DNA of 6,384 nt, from contig JAAZFO010000061.1 in the NCBI GenBank assembly GCA_012511695.1, positions 1 to 6,384 of the forward strand, written 5' to 3'. Source of the stretch: Erysipelotrichia bacterium. GTDB taxonomy: Bacteria > Bacillota_I > Bacilli_A > RFN20 > CAG-826. This document shows, one piece after another, positions 1 to 5,520 of the stretch. The notes beneath the pieces were generated by a model, which saw only the letters and a program-made list of their open reading frames with translations, was not told the origin of the DNA and searched no databases. Numbering within the stretch: position 1 is the stretch's first letter; each line of letters opens with the position of its first letter. Position numbers and translations under genes: made by a program.

Positions 1-1715
1 ACCCAGGTCTCAACTCCATAACCATGCGCATTGTCATTCTTCCAGTTTCCTGAATATGTACCGTTCCAACTTTCTTTATTGGTTTCTATAATAGCTACCC
101 CAATCCCTTCTCTTTTACCATCTTTAACTTGACCAACGTACCTATGTATGCCATACACTTCTGATTCTTTATCCTCAATTTTAAATTCAACAATATACTT
201 TCCATGTGGATATAATGATAAATAATTCTCATAGGATGTAGGAGTGTTTTCTATTAATGCACCCTCCCAAATAACAGATTCTTTTAGGTCGATTGCATCA
301 GTAACGTATTTGCCAACTGGGAATTTTACTAGATATTCATCATAAGATTCAACAGTGTTTTGCTGTTTGGCACTTTCCCACGAAACTTCTTCCTGTAAAT
401 TTGCCGCTTCTTCAGAAAATCTATTATCTGGATAATTTTTTAAATAATTACTGTAAGATTCAACAGTGTTTTGTTGTTTGGCATTTTCCCATGCTTTGTT
501 TTCTTTGTGGCGTTTAAAAAAAATTACTGAAAGTATTGTAACCAAAAGAATTACTAATACAGAACCCGAAATAATAACTGCTTTTCGTTTTTTTTGTTTT
601 TCGTTTTTTTTATAAAGAGCATCAACTTCACTTAACCTGTTTGCATATTCAGAATTATTAGGCGATAATTCAGTTGCTTTTTTTAATGAATTCTGTGCAT
701 CAGATAATAATCCGAATTCTGTTTGCAATTCCGATATATATGCCCATATTTCTGAAAGAATTTCGTTTGTATGTGTTGTAAAACAGGAACTTGATTTGTT
801 TATATACTTGTATGTAACATAATCGATTTTGTCGGGGCTTATATATTGTTTATCACGTGTGAAATAAATATACATGATTTCAAGAATTGATTTTGCCAGG
901 ATTTCCTCATCCTTTGGTTGCATAAAATTCTTTAACAAGTCAAAATCAAGACAAGAAAACCATTCATCAATTATATAGATTGGGGTTTTTGTTTTGCACA
1001 AACTATAAATCAGATATATAAAACCGCGTTGATTATTCAAATTTGAGAAAAAAATGTCTTTTTCTGACAAACAAGGTGTAAGAATTTCAACGGCTTCCTC
1101 GTAATTACCTGAAAGACATTTGTCAATACCTGCATAAATTATTGTTATTCTGTCTCTGTCGCCCTCCTTATAGAGTTCTTTGATAATATTTATCGCTTTT
1201 TCAAGTTCGTTGTTTTCAAGAGATATTTTTGCTTTGCTGTACAGAGCTTTTGTGTTTTTCGGTTGCAATTTGAGAATAGTTTCGTAATACTCAATGGCTT
1301 TTGATTTGTTGTCAAGTTGAGTTTCAATATCTGCAAGTTTTTCCAGCAAAAACATATCTGTTGTGTTGTTTTCAAGCAATTGCTTGCCAACATCTCTTGC
1401 ATCACTATACATGCTTAATTTTAAATAGCATTTAAAAAGTAATTCATTTGCCTGTTTTTGGTTTTCAATTATTGCAAGTATTTTCAACAAATTTGGGACA
1501 GCTTCCTTAAATAGTAAATTGTTATATAGAAATTGGGAGTATTCTAATAATAAATCTGTATTTAATGAATCTTCTTTTAGCTTATCTTCATAGACTGTTT
1601 TTTTTGCAAGACTCCTTGGGTCAATATTATATTCTTGAGACAAAGAAGATCCACACTTTTTACAGAATTTTTTATCATCAGTATAGGATATATTACATTT
1701 TGTACATTTTTTCAT
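1..1715 (-). CDS. Zinc-ribbon / TPR-like / transmembrane / WxxA-repeat / MORN-repeat protein (3' end beyond window)
   Basis: The frame is open without interruption from an ATG at 1715-1713 to the left edge: 571 codons with no stop. The visible order is as follows. A zinc ribbon comes first (Cys4, Cys7, Cys18, Cys21; CTKC and CKKC knuckles). Alpha-helical TPR-like repeats span about 55-365, clearest at 134-165 (AIEYYETILKLQPKNTKALY), 204-215 and 336-360. A basic stretch (KKNEKQKKRK) leads into a single membrane helix at about 378-400. Three 37-residue repeats starting WExA follow at 409-519, then MORN repeats from about 525 (YVGQVKDGKREGIG, then YSGNWKNDNAHGYG). The basic residues before the helix suggest the ribbon and TPRs are cytoplasmic, but basic residues also follow it, so the topology is unsure. 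No catalytic motif is seen. The parts suggest a protein-interaction scaffold at the membrane; the partner is unknown. The start lies 24 nt after the stop of the gene at 1740-2297, so the two are probably co-transcribed. Confidence 0.9.
   Translation of the reverse strand, partial: MKKCTKCNISYTDDKKFCKKCGSSLSQEYNIDPRSLAKKTVYEDKLKEDSLNTDLLLEYSQFLYNNLLFKEAVPNLLKILAIIENQKQANELLFKCYLKLSMYSDARDVGKQLLENNTTDMFLLEKLADIETQLDNKSKAIEYYETILKLQPKNTKALYSKAKISLENNELEKAINIIKELYKEGDRDRITIIYAGIDKCLSGNYEEAVEILTPCLSEKDIFFSNLNNQRGFIYLIYSLCKTKTPIYIIDEWFSCLDFDLLKNFMQPKDEEILAKSILEIMYIYFTRDKQYISPDKIDYVTYKYINKSSSCFTTHTNEILSEIWAYISELQTEFGLLSDAQNSLKKATELSPNNSEYANRLSEVDALYKKNEKQKKRKAVIISGSVLVILLVTILSVIFFKRHKENKAWENAKQQNTVESYSNYLKNYPDNRFSEEAANLQEEVSWESAKQQNTVESYDEYLVKFPVGKYVTDAIDLKESVIWEGALIENTPTSYENYLSLYPHGKYIVEFKIEDKESEVYGIHRYVGQVKDGKREGIGVAIIETNKESWNGTYSGNWKNDNAHGYGVETW
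159..491 (-). repeat. Three in-frame 111 bp (37-residue) WxxA-type repeats
   Basis: The units run 491-381, 380-270 and 269-159. They begin WENAKQQNTVESYSNYL, WESAKQQNTVESYDEYL and WEGALIENTPTSYENYL, and each carries a YP or FP about 20 residues in. The first two are nearly identical at the DNA level over their first 38 bases: 343-380 and 454-491 differ at two positions. The third has diverged. This WxxA...NT..SY..YL..YP.G.Y pattern is a common helical repeat in Bacteroidota envelope-associated proteins. The near-identity of two units suggests a recent duplication or gene conversion inside the gene. Confidence 0.85.
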
Positions 1716-1739
1716 GATATACCGGTTTGATTGATATTA

Positions 1740-2297
1740 CTATAATTTATTACCACATTCCTCACAAAATTCTCCAGCATTGTCTAAATTGTATTTCTTT
1801 CCACAATTCGAGCAGTACAATTCAGTTTGGACAGAAGAGTCGTTTATTTGTAGTGTTTTCGTTTTGATTGTTACTATGTCAACTAAATAATAAACTACTC
1901 CGATAAGTGTGAGATAAAAGCCAATCCCAAGCATATCGAAAATGTTTGAAAAATCAGAAAAAGGATTTTTAGATTGAGCATATAGTAGTGTAATGATTAC
2001 GAAAACGAAAACTATAATTGTAACAACTTTTGAACTTTTCGTTGTATCATCACTGTCATTTAACGATTTTGCATTATTAATGATAACTATCGCTGAGCAA
2101 ACAGGAAAAGCGATTAACAAAAAGGGCAAATATGCTCTAATATCTTCTGGTAAACTTTTTACTTTTGCTAACATCGAAAATAGTTGTTCCACGATATCCC
2201 ATGCAGAAGCACTCGACCCTATCCATGGTAGAAAAAAAGCAATAAATATAACACCAGCGGCAATGATTGAAAGAATTTTTGATGTTTTTGTATCCAT
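1740..2297 (-). CDS. Four-helix membrane protein with C-terminal zinc ribbon
   Basis: A 185-residue protein with an ATG at 2297-2295 and a TAG at 1742-1740. Hydrophobic segments lie at about 8-24, 57-74, 91-107 and 122-140. A short polar linker then leads to a C-terminal zinc ribbon with Cys162, Cys165, Cys178 and Cys181 (CSNCGKKY, then CEECGNKL). An even number of helices would put both termini on the same side, most likely the cytoplasm, where a reduced zinc ribbon is expected. No enzymatic motif is seen and I do not recognise the membrane part as a named family. It is the first gene of a two-gene unit with the zinc-ribbon/TPR/MORN gene 24 nt downstream. Both carry a terminal zinc ribbon, which hints at a shared partner or assembly; that link is inference. 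Confidence 0.88.
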   Translation of the reverse strand: MDTKTSKILSIIAAGVIFIAFFLPWIGSSASAWDIVEQLFSMLAKVKSLPEDIRAYLPFLLIAFPVCSAIVIINNAKSLNDSDDTTKSSKVVTIIVFVFVIITLLYAQSKNPFSDFSNIFDMLGIGFYLTLIGVVYYLVDIVTIKTKTLQINDSSVQTELYCSNCGKKYNLDNAGEFCEECGNKL

Positions 2298-2654
2298 AAT
2301 GATTTATGTTTATATAATGTTTACTCAATTTAGGGTTTTAAATATAAACCAATGATCAGGAAAAGAAGCAATTAATTACACTATTAAAAGGATGTTTGCT
2401 TGTATTCACCTGATTTTGGTTGTTCTGCGATTGCCGATTTTGATGTATTTCTAATTACTGGTTACAAGTCTCTTGCCGCGTTATTCCCTTCCTTCCCGCT
2501 TGAAGTGCTCTACTTTGAGATAATTATTCTCGAGTTTACTTCAATATCTATAAATAACTTTATCATTTGAGAAATAAACAAGAGGAACAATGTGGTAAGA
2601 AAGTTTACAGCTCTCCCAAAGAACCTGAAGCTCTTTGGGAGAGCATTTTTTTTC
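2298..2654. other. 357 bp intergenic gap with no convincing gene
   Basis: This gap separates the start of the 1740-2297 gene from the stop of the 2655-2906 gene. Its clearest element is the hairpin with T tract at 2610-2653, described separately. An imperfect palindrome built on TAATTA flanked by GAGA and TCTC lies at 2517-2531. A 20-codon plus-strand reading frame at 2392-2454 (ATG just after AAAAGG) would encode a hydrophobic peptide starting MFACIHLILVV, but nothing else supports it. In the minus direction only short open stretches exist. The promoter for the two-gene unit to the left should lie near 2300-2400, but I could not place a confident one. Confidence 0.6.
2610..2653 (+). terminator. 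Strong intrinsic terminator reading rightward (plus strand)
   Basis: A perfect 13 bp stem pairs GCTCTCCCAAAGA (2610-2622) with TCTTTGGGAGAGC (2632-2644) around a 9-base loop. An A and eight T residues follow at 2646-2653. This is a textbook Rho-independent terminator for plus-strand transcription. On the minus strand the same hairpin starts 10 nt after the stop of the 2655-2906 gene but is followed by TGTAAACTTTC, so leftward termination would be weaker. It may still mark or stabilise the 3' end of the four-gene transcript. No plus-strand gene upstream explains its orientation. Confidence 0.8.
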
Positions 2655-2906
2655 TCAAACAATTCCACCACCTGCTATTAACCTGATTGTTCCGAATAGC
2701 AAAGCTATAGCACAGAGCACTAAACCTGTGACTGCATTCCCTCTTGGTTCACCTTCTTTTGATTGAACCAATGCAACTATACTGATTATCAATCCAATTG
2801 TTGCAAATGGAAGATTGATCCAGTTTAGAGAACCTAAACAAGGGAAAAAACCTACAATCATACCCAGAATTGCCAGGATACCGAAAATTAAACTTGCTGT
2901 TTTCAT
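2655..2906 (-). CDS. Small DUF4190-like membrane protein
   Basis: An 83-residue protein with an ATG at 2906-2904 and a TGA at 2657-2655. It is almost entirely hydrophobic, with helices at about 5-24, 29-47 and 59-80. The last two are joined by a short charged loop (QSKEGEPRGN). The layout of a helix, a basic and glycine-containing loop, and an AVTGLVLCAIALL helix resembles DUF4190-type small membrane proteins, which have no established biochemical function. It lies 61 nt downstream of the DUF2752-like gene and is probably the last gene of the four-gene cluster, since a strong hairpin begins 10 nt after its stop. The family assignment is from memory of the pattern; coding status is well supported by composition and context. 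Confidence 0.82.
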   Translation of the reverse strand: MKTASLIFGILAILGMIVGFFPCLGSLNWINLPFATIGLIISIVALVQSKEGEPRGNAVTGLVLCAIALLFGTIRLIAGGGIV

Positions 2907-2967
2907 GTTGATGAAATTTTAAAAATGATTATTTGATGAAAAGACTTATTTCTATTGTATTGTTGAG

Positions 2968-3327
2968 TTATCTTTTTGTTGAATACATCCTATTTATAAG
3001 ATTAATGATATAGACTATAGCGTTTATTGTTATGATAAAAAAAAGTGGGATACTACCTTTATTGAGAGAAATGGCATTTCTGAAATTACCATTGGATATT
3101 TCAATAAATGCTCTAGTCATACCACACAGACAACATTCCCTGTTGTATTTGCCTATTGAAATGCAAGTAGGAGAATTTTTCAAAACGGTTTCGTTGTTTG
3201 TGAAAAATGGAAATATGATGACTGCGAATGATACGATCGTAATTACTGTCCATACAATGTACACTGCCTCTCTTTGTTCTTTTTTTAATTGATGCCGATA
3301 CGTCACGTTCTCTTTATTTGAGTGCAT
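2968..3327 (-). CDS. DUF2752-like membrane protein
   Basis: A 119-residue protein with an ATG at 3327-3325. Membrane helices lie at about 22-42 and 94-113. Between them is a cysteine-rich segment (Cys55, Cys65, Cys66, Cys68) with the signature CCLCGMTRAF followed by NGNFRNAISLNKGS. This matches the DUF2752 pattern CPxCGxTRA...G.f..A...N; here the usual proline is replaced by Cys66. The role of the family is not established, and the paired cysteines could bind metal or form a disulfide. A purine-rich AAGGGG (complement of 3339-3344) lies 11 nt upstream of the ATG and may serve as a Shine-Dalgarno, which is uncommon in this phylum. The gene sits 48 nt after the coiled-coil membrane gene and 61 nt before the DUF4190-like gene, consistent with one operon. 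Confidence 0.87.
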   Translation of the reverse strand: MHSNKENVTYRHQLKKEQREAVYIVWTVITIVSFAVIIFPFFTNNETVLKNSPTCISIGKYNRECCLCGMTRAFIEISNGNFRNAISLNKGSIPLFFIITINAIVYIINLINRMYSTKR

Positions 3328-3375
3328 ATTAATTGGTACCCCTTGTTTATGATTATGCAGAAGTTGTTTTATTCA

Positions 3376-3942
3376 CTAATCTTGACCGGCTAATACCTTT
3401 TCTTCAATTTTTCTTACACTGCGCTGTATGGAGAGAAAAACAAGGAGTATCCCTGTCAAGACAATCAGAAGAATTCCAACTCCAATGCCTGCCACTGATT
3501 TGAATCGGAGTGTGGATTTGACATCTTTCTTTTTTGCATATTCAACCGATGCCATTGTCTGATCCTGCAAATATTGGTTTTCAATATTATCTATCATTTG
3601 ATCATACTCATAGTCTATCTCAGCTATTTCGTTGTCTCGTTCGCGGTTTTTATCAATATACAATCGATAGTAATTCATTAATGTTTCGGAATGATCTTCC
3701 CCGTTTATTCCTGAGAGCATTGGAGTAAAAAGATCAGTTGATTCCTTTAGTTTGGGTAGATCCTGATCAAAATAGTTGTAGTAGCTTATCATCAAGTATT
3801 GTATTGTTTCTGTTCGTTGTTGAACATCAAATTTGTCGATGATTGAAGAAATATATTCAATGAATGGAGCTCCATCATTGGGATTTCTCTCTCCAAAATT
3901 TGATAGCAGGTACAGGTAATCCATATTGCTTTCATTGGCCAT
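3376..3942 (-). CDS. C-terminally membrane-anchored coiled-coil protein, unknown function
   Basis: A 188-residue protein if it starts at the ATG at 3942-3940. A GTG three codons further out (3951-3949) would give 191 residues; I prefer the ATG because it is 12 nt after the upstream stop. The first 95 residues are polar and helical. Residues about 97-140 are highly charged with coiled-coil character (DKNRERDNEIAEIDYEYDQM). A single membrane helix follows at about 149-172, then a short basic tail (QRSVRKIEEK). There is no signal peptide, so the bulk is probably cytoplasmic with a C-terminal anchor. I recognise no family. It directly follows the 3955-4641 gene, and the tight spacing suggests the pair act together, one with its bulk inside and the other outside the membrane. 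Confidence 0.83.
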   Translation of the reverse strand: MANESNMDYLYLLSNFGERNPNDGAPFIEYISSIIDKFDVQQRTETIQYLMISYYNYFDQDLPKLKESTDLFTPMLSGINGEDHSETLMNYYRLYIDKNRERDNEIAEIDYEYDQMIDNIENQYLQDQTMASVEYAKKKDVKSTLRFKSVAGIGVGILLIVLTGILLVFLSIQRSVRKIEEKVLAGQD

Positions 3943-3954
3943 TTTACTCACTAC

Positions 3955-4641
3955 TTATGACATGGATTGGCATACATTTACGTTTTGCGTAAAATTGGAT
4001 GAACAATTATTCAACATATGATTCAGACCTGTTAATCGGTATTCTTCAGGGAGAGCTTTTAAAACACCAATGTAACTCTCAAGTAGTCGTTGTTTTTCGT
4101 TGTATGTTGATGCTTTAGAAACATTATATGCTTTTCCCAGTTTCTCTTCAACACTTGCCTCTGTTGTATTCCAATGTCGGAATCTTTCCTCCTTATAATA
4201 GGTCCAATACCGTTCTCCGTAAGGATAAGTCCAGTAACCAGACCCGGACCAGGAATATTTTGAAGGAGGGATTAGGGTTTCCAGGGTTTTGATGGATGCA
4301 TCATATGTTTCCTTCCCTTCAAGATTTTCATTTACCTGTTCCGTTAATTGTTCAGTATCTGTTTGATGTGATTCCTCAACAATAGGAGGAACTTCAGTTT
4401 GATTTTCATCTTCTGTTATGAGTTCATTTAGTGTGACAGCTACGGGTGCAGGATATTGCTGTTTTTCCGGGTAGGGTTGTTTTTTTACTTTTCTCTCGGA
4501 AGGGGGTATTACACTCCAGAGGAAAATGAGGAGACTTACCGCAATAGCTATTATTGAGAGAGCAATGAAAAGATGCCAAAAAATCAGTGAGAGATTAAAA
4601 ACATATTTGTTTTCAATTTTTGTAAAGTAATTCGTTTTCAT
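3955..4641 (-). CDS. Bitopic membrane protein with Pro/Glu-rich linker and Tyr/Trp-rich segment
   Basis: A 228-residue protein with an ATG at 4641-4639 and a TAA at 3957-3955. One long membrane helix occupies about 18-43, preceded by a short N-terminus. Next come a Lys/Pro/Gln-rich stretch (46-66) and an acidic low-complexity linker (72-110). Residues about 128-151 are a striking aromatic segment (YSWSGSGYWTYPYGERYWTY). A helical C-terminal domain follows with two cysteines (213 and 224) that could form a disulfide if exported. The linker composition suits a periplasmic spacer after an uncleaved signal anchor; this orientation is inferred. No family is recognised. It is the first gene of the four-gene cluster and is preceded by the structured gap at 4642-4881, where its promoter should lie. 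Confidence 0.85.
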   Translation of the reverse strand: MKTNYFTKIENKYVFNLSLIFWHLFIALSIIAIAVSLLIFLWSVIPPSERKVKKQPYPEKQQYPAPVAVTLNELITEDENQTEVPPIVEESHQTDTEQLTEQVNENLEGKETYDASIKTLETLIPPSKYSWSGSGYWTYPYGERYWTYYKEERFRHWNTTEASVEEKLGKAYNVSKASTYNEKQRLLESYIGVLKALPEEYRLTGLNHMLNNCSSNFTQNVNVCQSMS

Positions 4642-4701
4642 ACGATAGTTTTTTTGGTATGGATGGGTTTGCCAATTAGTAATGTGGCGGGATTAGAAGC
4701 A

Positions 4702-4753
4702 GTGACCTGTGAAGCTACTATAGAAGTTTGATATGTAGTACTTCACCGGCCAC
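4702..4753. repeat. Imperfect inverted repeat (hairpin 1)
   Basis: GTGACC-T-GTGAAG-CTAC (4702-4718) pairs with GTAG-TA-CTTCAC-C-GGCCAC (4735-4753) across a 16-base loop. The fold has 15 Watson-Crick pairs, one mismatch that could be a G.U wobble in one strand's RNA, one 1x1 internal mismatch and a two-base bulge. No T tract follows on either strand, so it does not look like a simple terminator. Confidence 0.7.
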
Positions 4754-4803
4754 GCCATCTTCGTAATTGTGCTGTTATAAAGATATCGTCTTTGGCTCTT
4801 TTG

Positions 4804-4873
4804 GATAACAGATGGAGGATTACATTTTGTATTCTACTCCTCATCTTAAGTTGCTTATCCTCCGTCCGTTATC
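4804..4873. repeat. Imperfect 17 bp inverted repeat (hairpin 2)
   Basis: GATAACAGATGGAGGAT (4804-4820) pairs with ATCCTCCGTCCGTTATC (4857-4873): 15 of 17 positions are Watson-Crick, and one of the remaining two is a wobble on either strand. The loop is 36 bases. On the minus strand the structure begins 8 nt after the lipoprotein stop codon, so it may be a 3' stem for that transcript, but no U tract follows. Confidence 0.7.
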
Positions 4874-4881
4874 TGCAAGTG

Positions 4882-5241
4882 TTATTTAAATTCAACCACA
4901 TCAGCTGTCACCGTACATTTAACTACCCTGTATAATATTCCAAGATAAGAGGTTGTTTTAAAGTTAACAGTTAGATTTGTAAATGTTTGGTTACTCTTAA
5001 GAGTATTGGACGCAAGCATATCTTGCTTTGCATCTTCGACTAATGCATCTTTTGAAAATCCACCAATACCCAAAACATAAGTTACAGTAGCCTCCCCTTT
5101 AATGTTTTGCTTTACATATGAGAAATTTGCAGAGCTTAATGCTGCAGAATTTAACATATAACCACTGTGTAAAGCTGCACAACTCGAAAAGATAATTGCA
5201 ATTGTTATTGCAAAGACTGTTTTTAATAATACTTTTTTCAT
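4882..5241 (-). CDS. Small lipoprotein (DUF6567/TRL-like)
   Basis: A 119-residue protein with an ATG at 5241-5239 and a TAA at 4884-4882. A classic lipoprotein signal peptide has Lys2 and Lys3, a hydrophobic core at 5-18 and a lipobox FSSC ending at Cys21, giving a mature protein of about 99 residues. The body contains YVLGIGGFSKDALVEDAKQD (55-74) and ends in beta-strand-like segments (TNLTVNFKTTSYLGI, then CTVTADVVEF). This order of GxGG, an ALVxxAKxDM helix and paired strands matches a small Bacteroidota lipoprotein family that I recall as DUF6567. It also resembles the TRL-like fold. Its function is unknown; it is expected to be anchored in the outer membrane or the periplasmic leaflet. 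It appears monocistronic, with noncoding gaps of 279 bp upstream and 240 bp downstream. Confidence 0.88.
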   Translation of the reverse strand: MKKVLLKTVFAITIAIIFSSCAALHSGYMLNSAALSSANFSYVKQNIKGEATVTYVLGIGGFSKDALVEDAKQDMLASNTLKSNQTFTNLTVNFKTTSYLGILYRVVKCTVTADVVEFK

Positions 5242-5520
5242 TTCAATAATTTTTAATTTCCCTACTCATAAGGCTTTTCGATACGCCCCCACTTTAGTAA
5301 CTGAGTGAGTCAGTTCCGTTTTTTTTGTGGTCTCTGGTCTCCACATTTATTTTTCTTGTTTGTTATCAACATCTCATAAGAACTACCAAAAATCAATCAT
5401 TAGAGGTTTTCCTGTCATTCTCATTCTCATTCTGTTGTGTCGTTTCTTAAAACATCTAATAACATTCAAATAATCAAACATATGGCCGAAACAATTGAGA
5501 TAATTTTGTATGCCTGATAA
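5242..5520. other. 279 bp intergenic gap, upstream region of the lipoprotein gene
   Basis: No gene is seen on either strand. Visible elements are a six-base dyad at 5299-5315 (listed separately), a tandem pair of GGTCTC at 5329-5334 and 5336-5341 nested within a GTGG/CCAC inverted repeat at 5327-5344, and three tandem CATTCT units at 5416-5433. No good hairpin with a U tract follows the stop of the gene to the right (5523-5521). The lipoprotein promoter should lie here, but I found no convincing TTTG/TAnnTTTG pair. Confidence 0.55.
5299..5315. promoter_or_regulatory. Dyad AACTGA-N5-TCAGTT upstream of the lipoprotein gene
   Basis: A perfect six-base dyad with a five-base spacer lies 57-74 nt upstream of the lipoprotein start codon, a position and size compatible with a dimeric regulator's operator. 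Alternatively, on the plus strand the same dyad is followed by CCG and eight T residues (5319-5326) and could be a weak rightward terminator. The six-base stem with two G-C pairs is marginal for termination, and both readings are tentative. Confidence 0.3.

Larger units (their letters stand above)
4642..4881. other. 240 bp gap with two large imperfect inverted repeats
   Basis: This stretch separates the lipoprotein gene from the four-gene membrane cluster and shows no open frame of note. It contains two inverted repeats, at 4702-4753 and 4804-4873, listed separately. Together they occupy about half the gap. Local GC around 4680-4760 is visibly higher than in the neighbouring genes, as expected for structured RNA or a small palindromic element. 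The promoter of the cluster starting at 4641 must be here or further upstream. A TATCTTTA (complement of 4780-4787) vaguely resembles the Bacteroidota -7 element but lies well over 100 nt from the start codon. Confidence 0.6.

Noticed and set aside
1190..1405. Minus-strand 71-codon frame, Lys/Asn-rich
   Set aside because: It lies wholly inside the 1-1715 gene in another frame and looks like an out-of-frame shadow.
1993..2355. Plus-strand open frame of 120 codons opposite the zinc-ribbon membrane gene
   Set aside because: It is antisense to a well-supported coding region with clear membrane helices and a zinc ribbon, and its own translation shows no domain.
2339..2371. Candidate Bacteroidota promoter for the 1740-2297 gene (minus-strand TATATTTA with TTG 22 bases upstream)
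   Set aside because: The -7 box lacks the final G and the spacing is longer than usual. In such AT-rich DNA this match is expected by chance.
2392..2454. 20-residue hydrophobic peptide as a type I toxin
   Set aside because: It has an AAAAGG before the ATG and a terminator downstream, but no recognisable toxin family, no visible antisense RNA gene and too short a frame to exceed chance. It is kept only as part of the orphan-terminator finding.
3032..3292. Plus-strand 86-codon frame opposite the DUF2752-like gene
   Set aside because: The minus strand carries the recognisable CGMTRA signature, so the plus frame is a shadow.
4804..4873. Possible integron attC site, because of a long imperfect palindrome between small same-strand genes
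   Set aside because: The ends do not fit the RYYYAAC/GTTRRRY core sites, the other intergenic gaps carry no similar element, and no integrase is present.
5416..5433. Three tandem CATTCT units as a phase-variation tract
   Set aside because: Only three copies, not in a coding frame and not at a promoter spacing I can identify.
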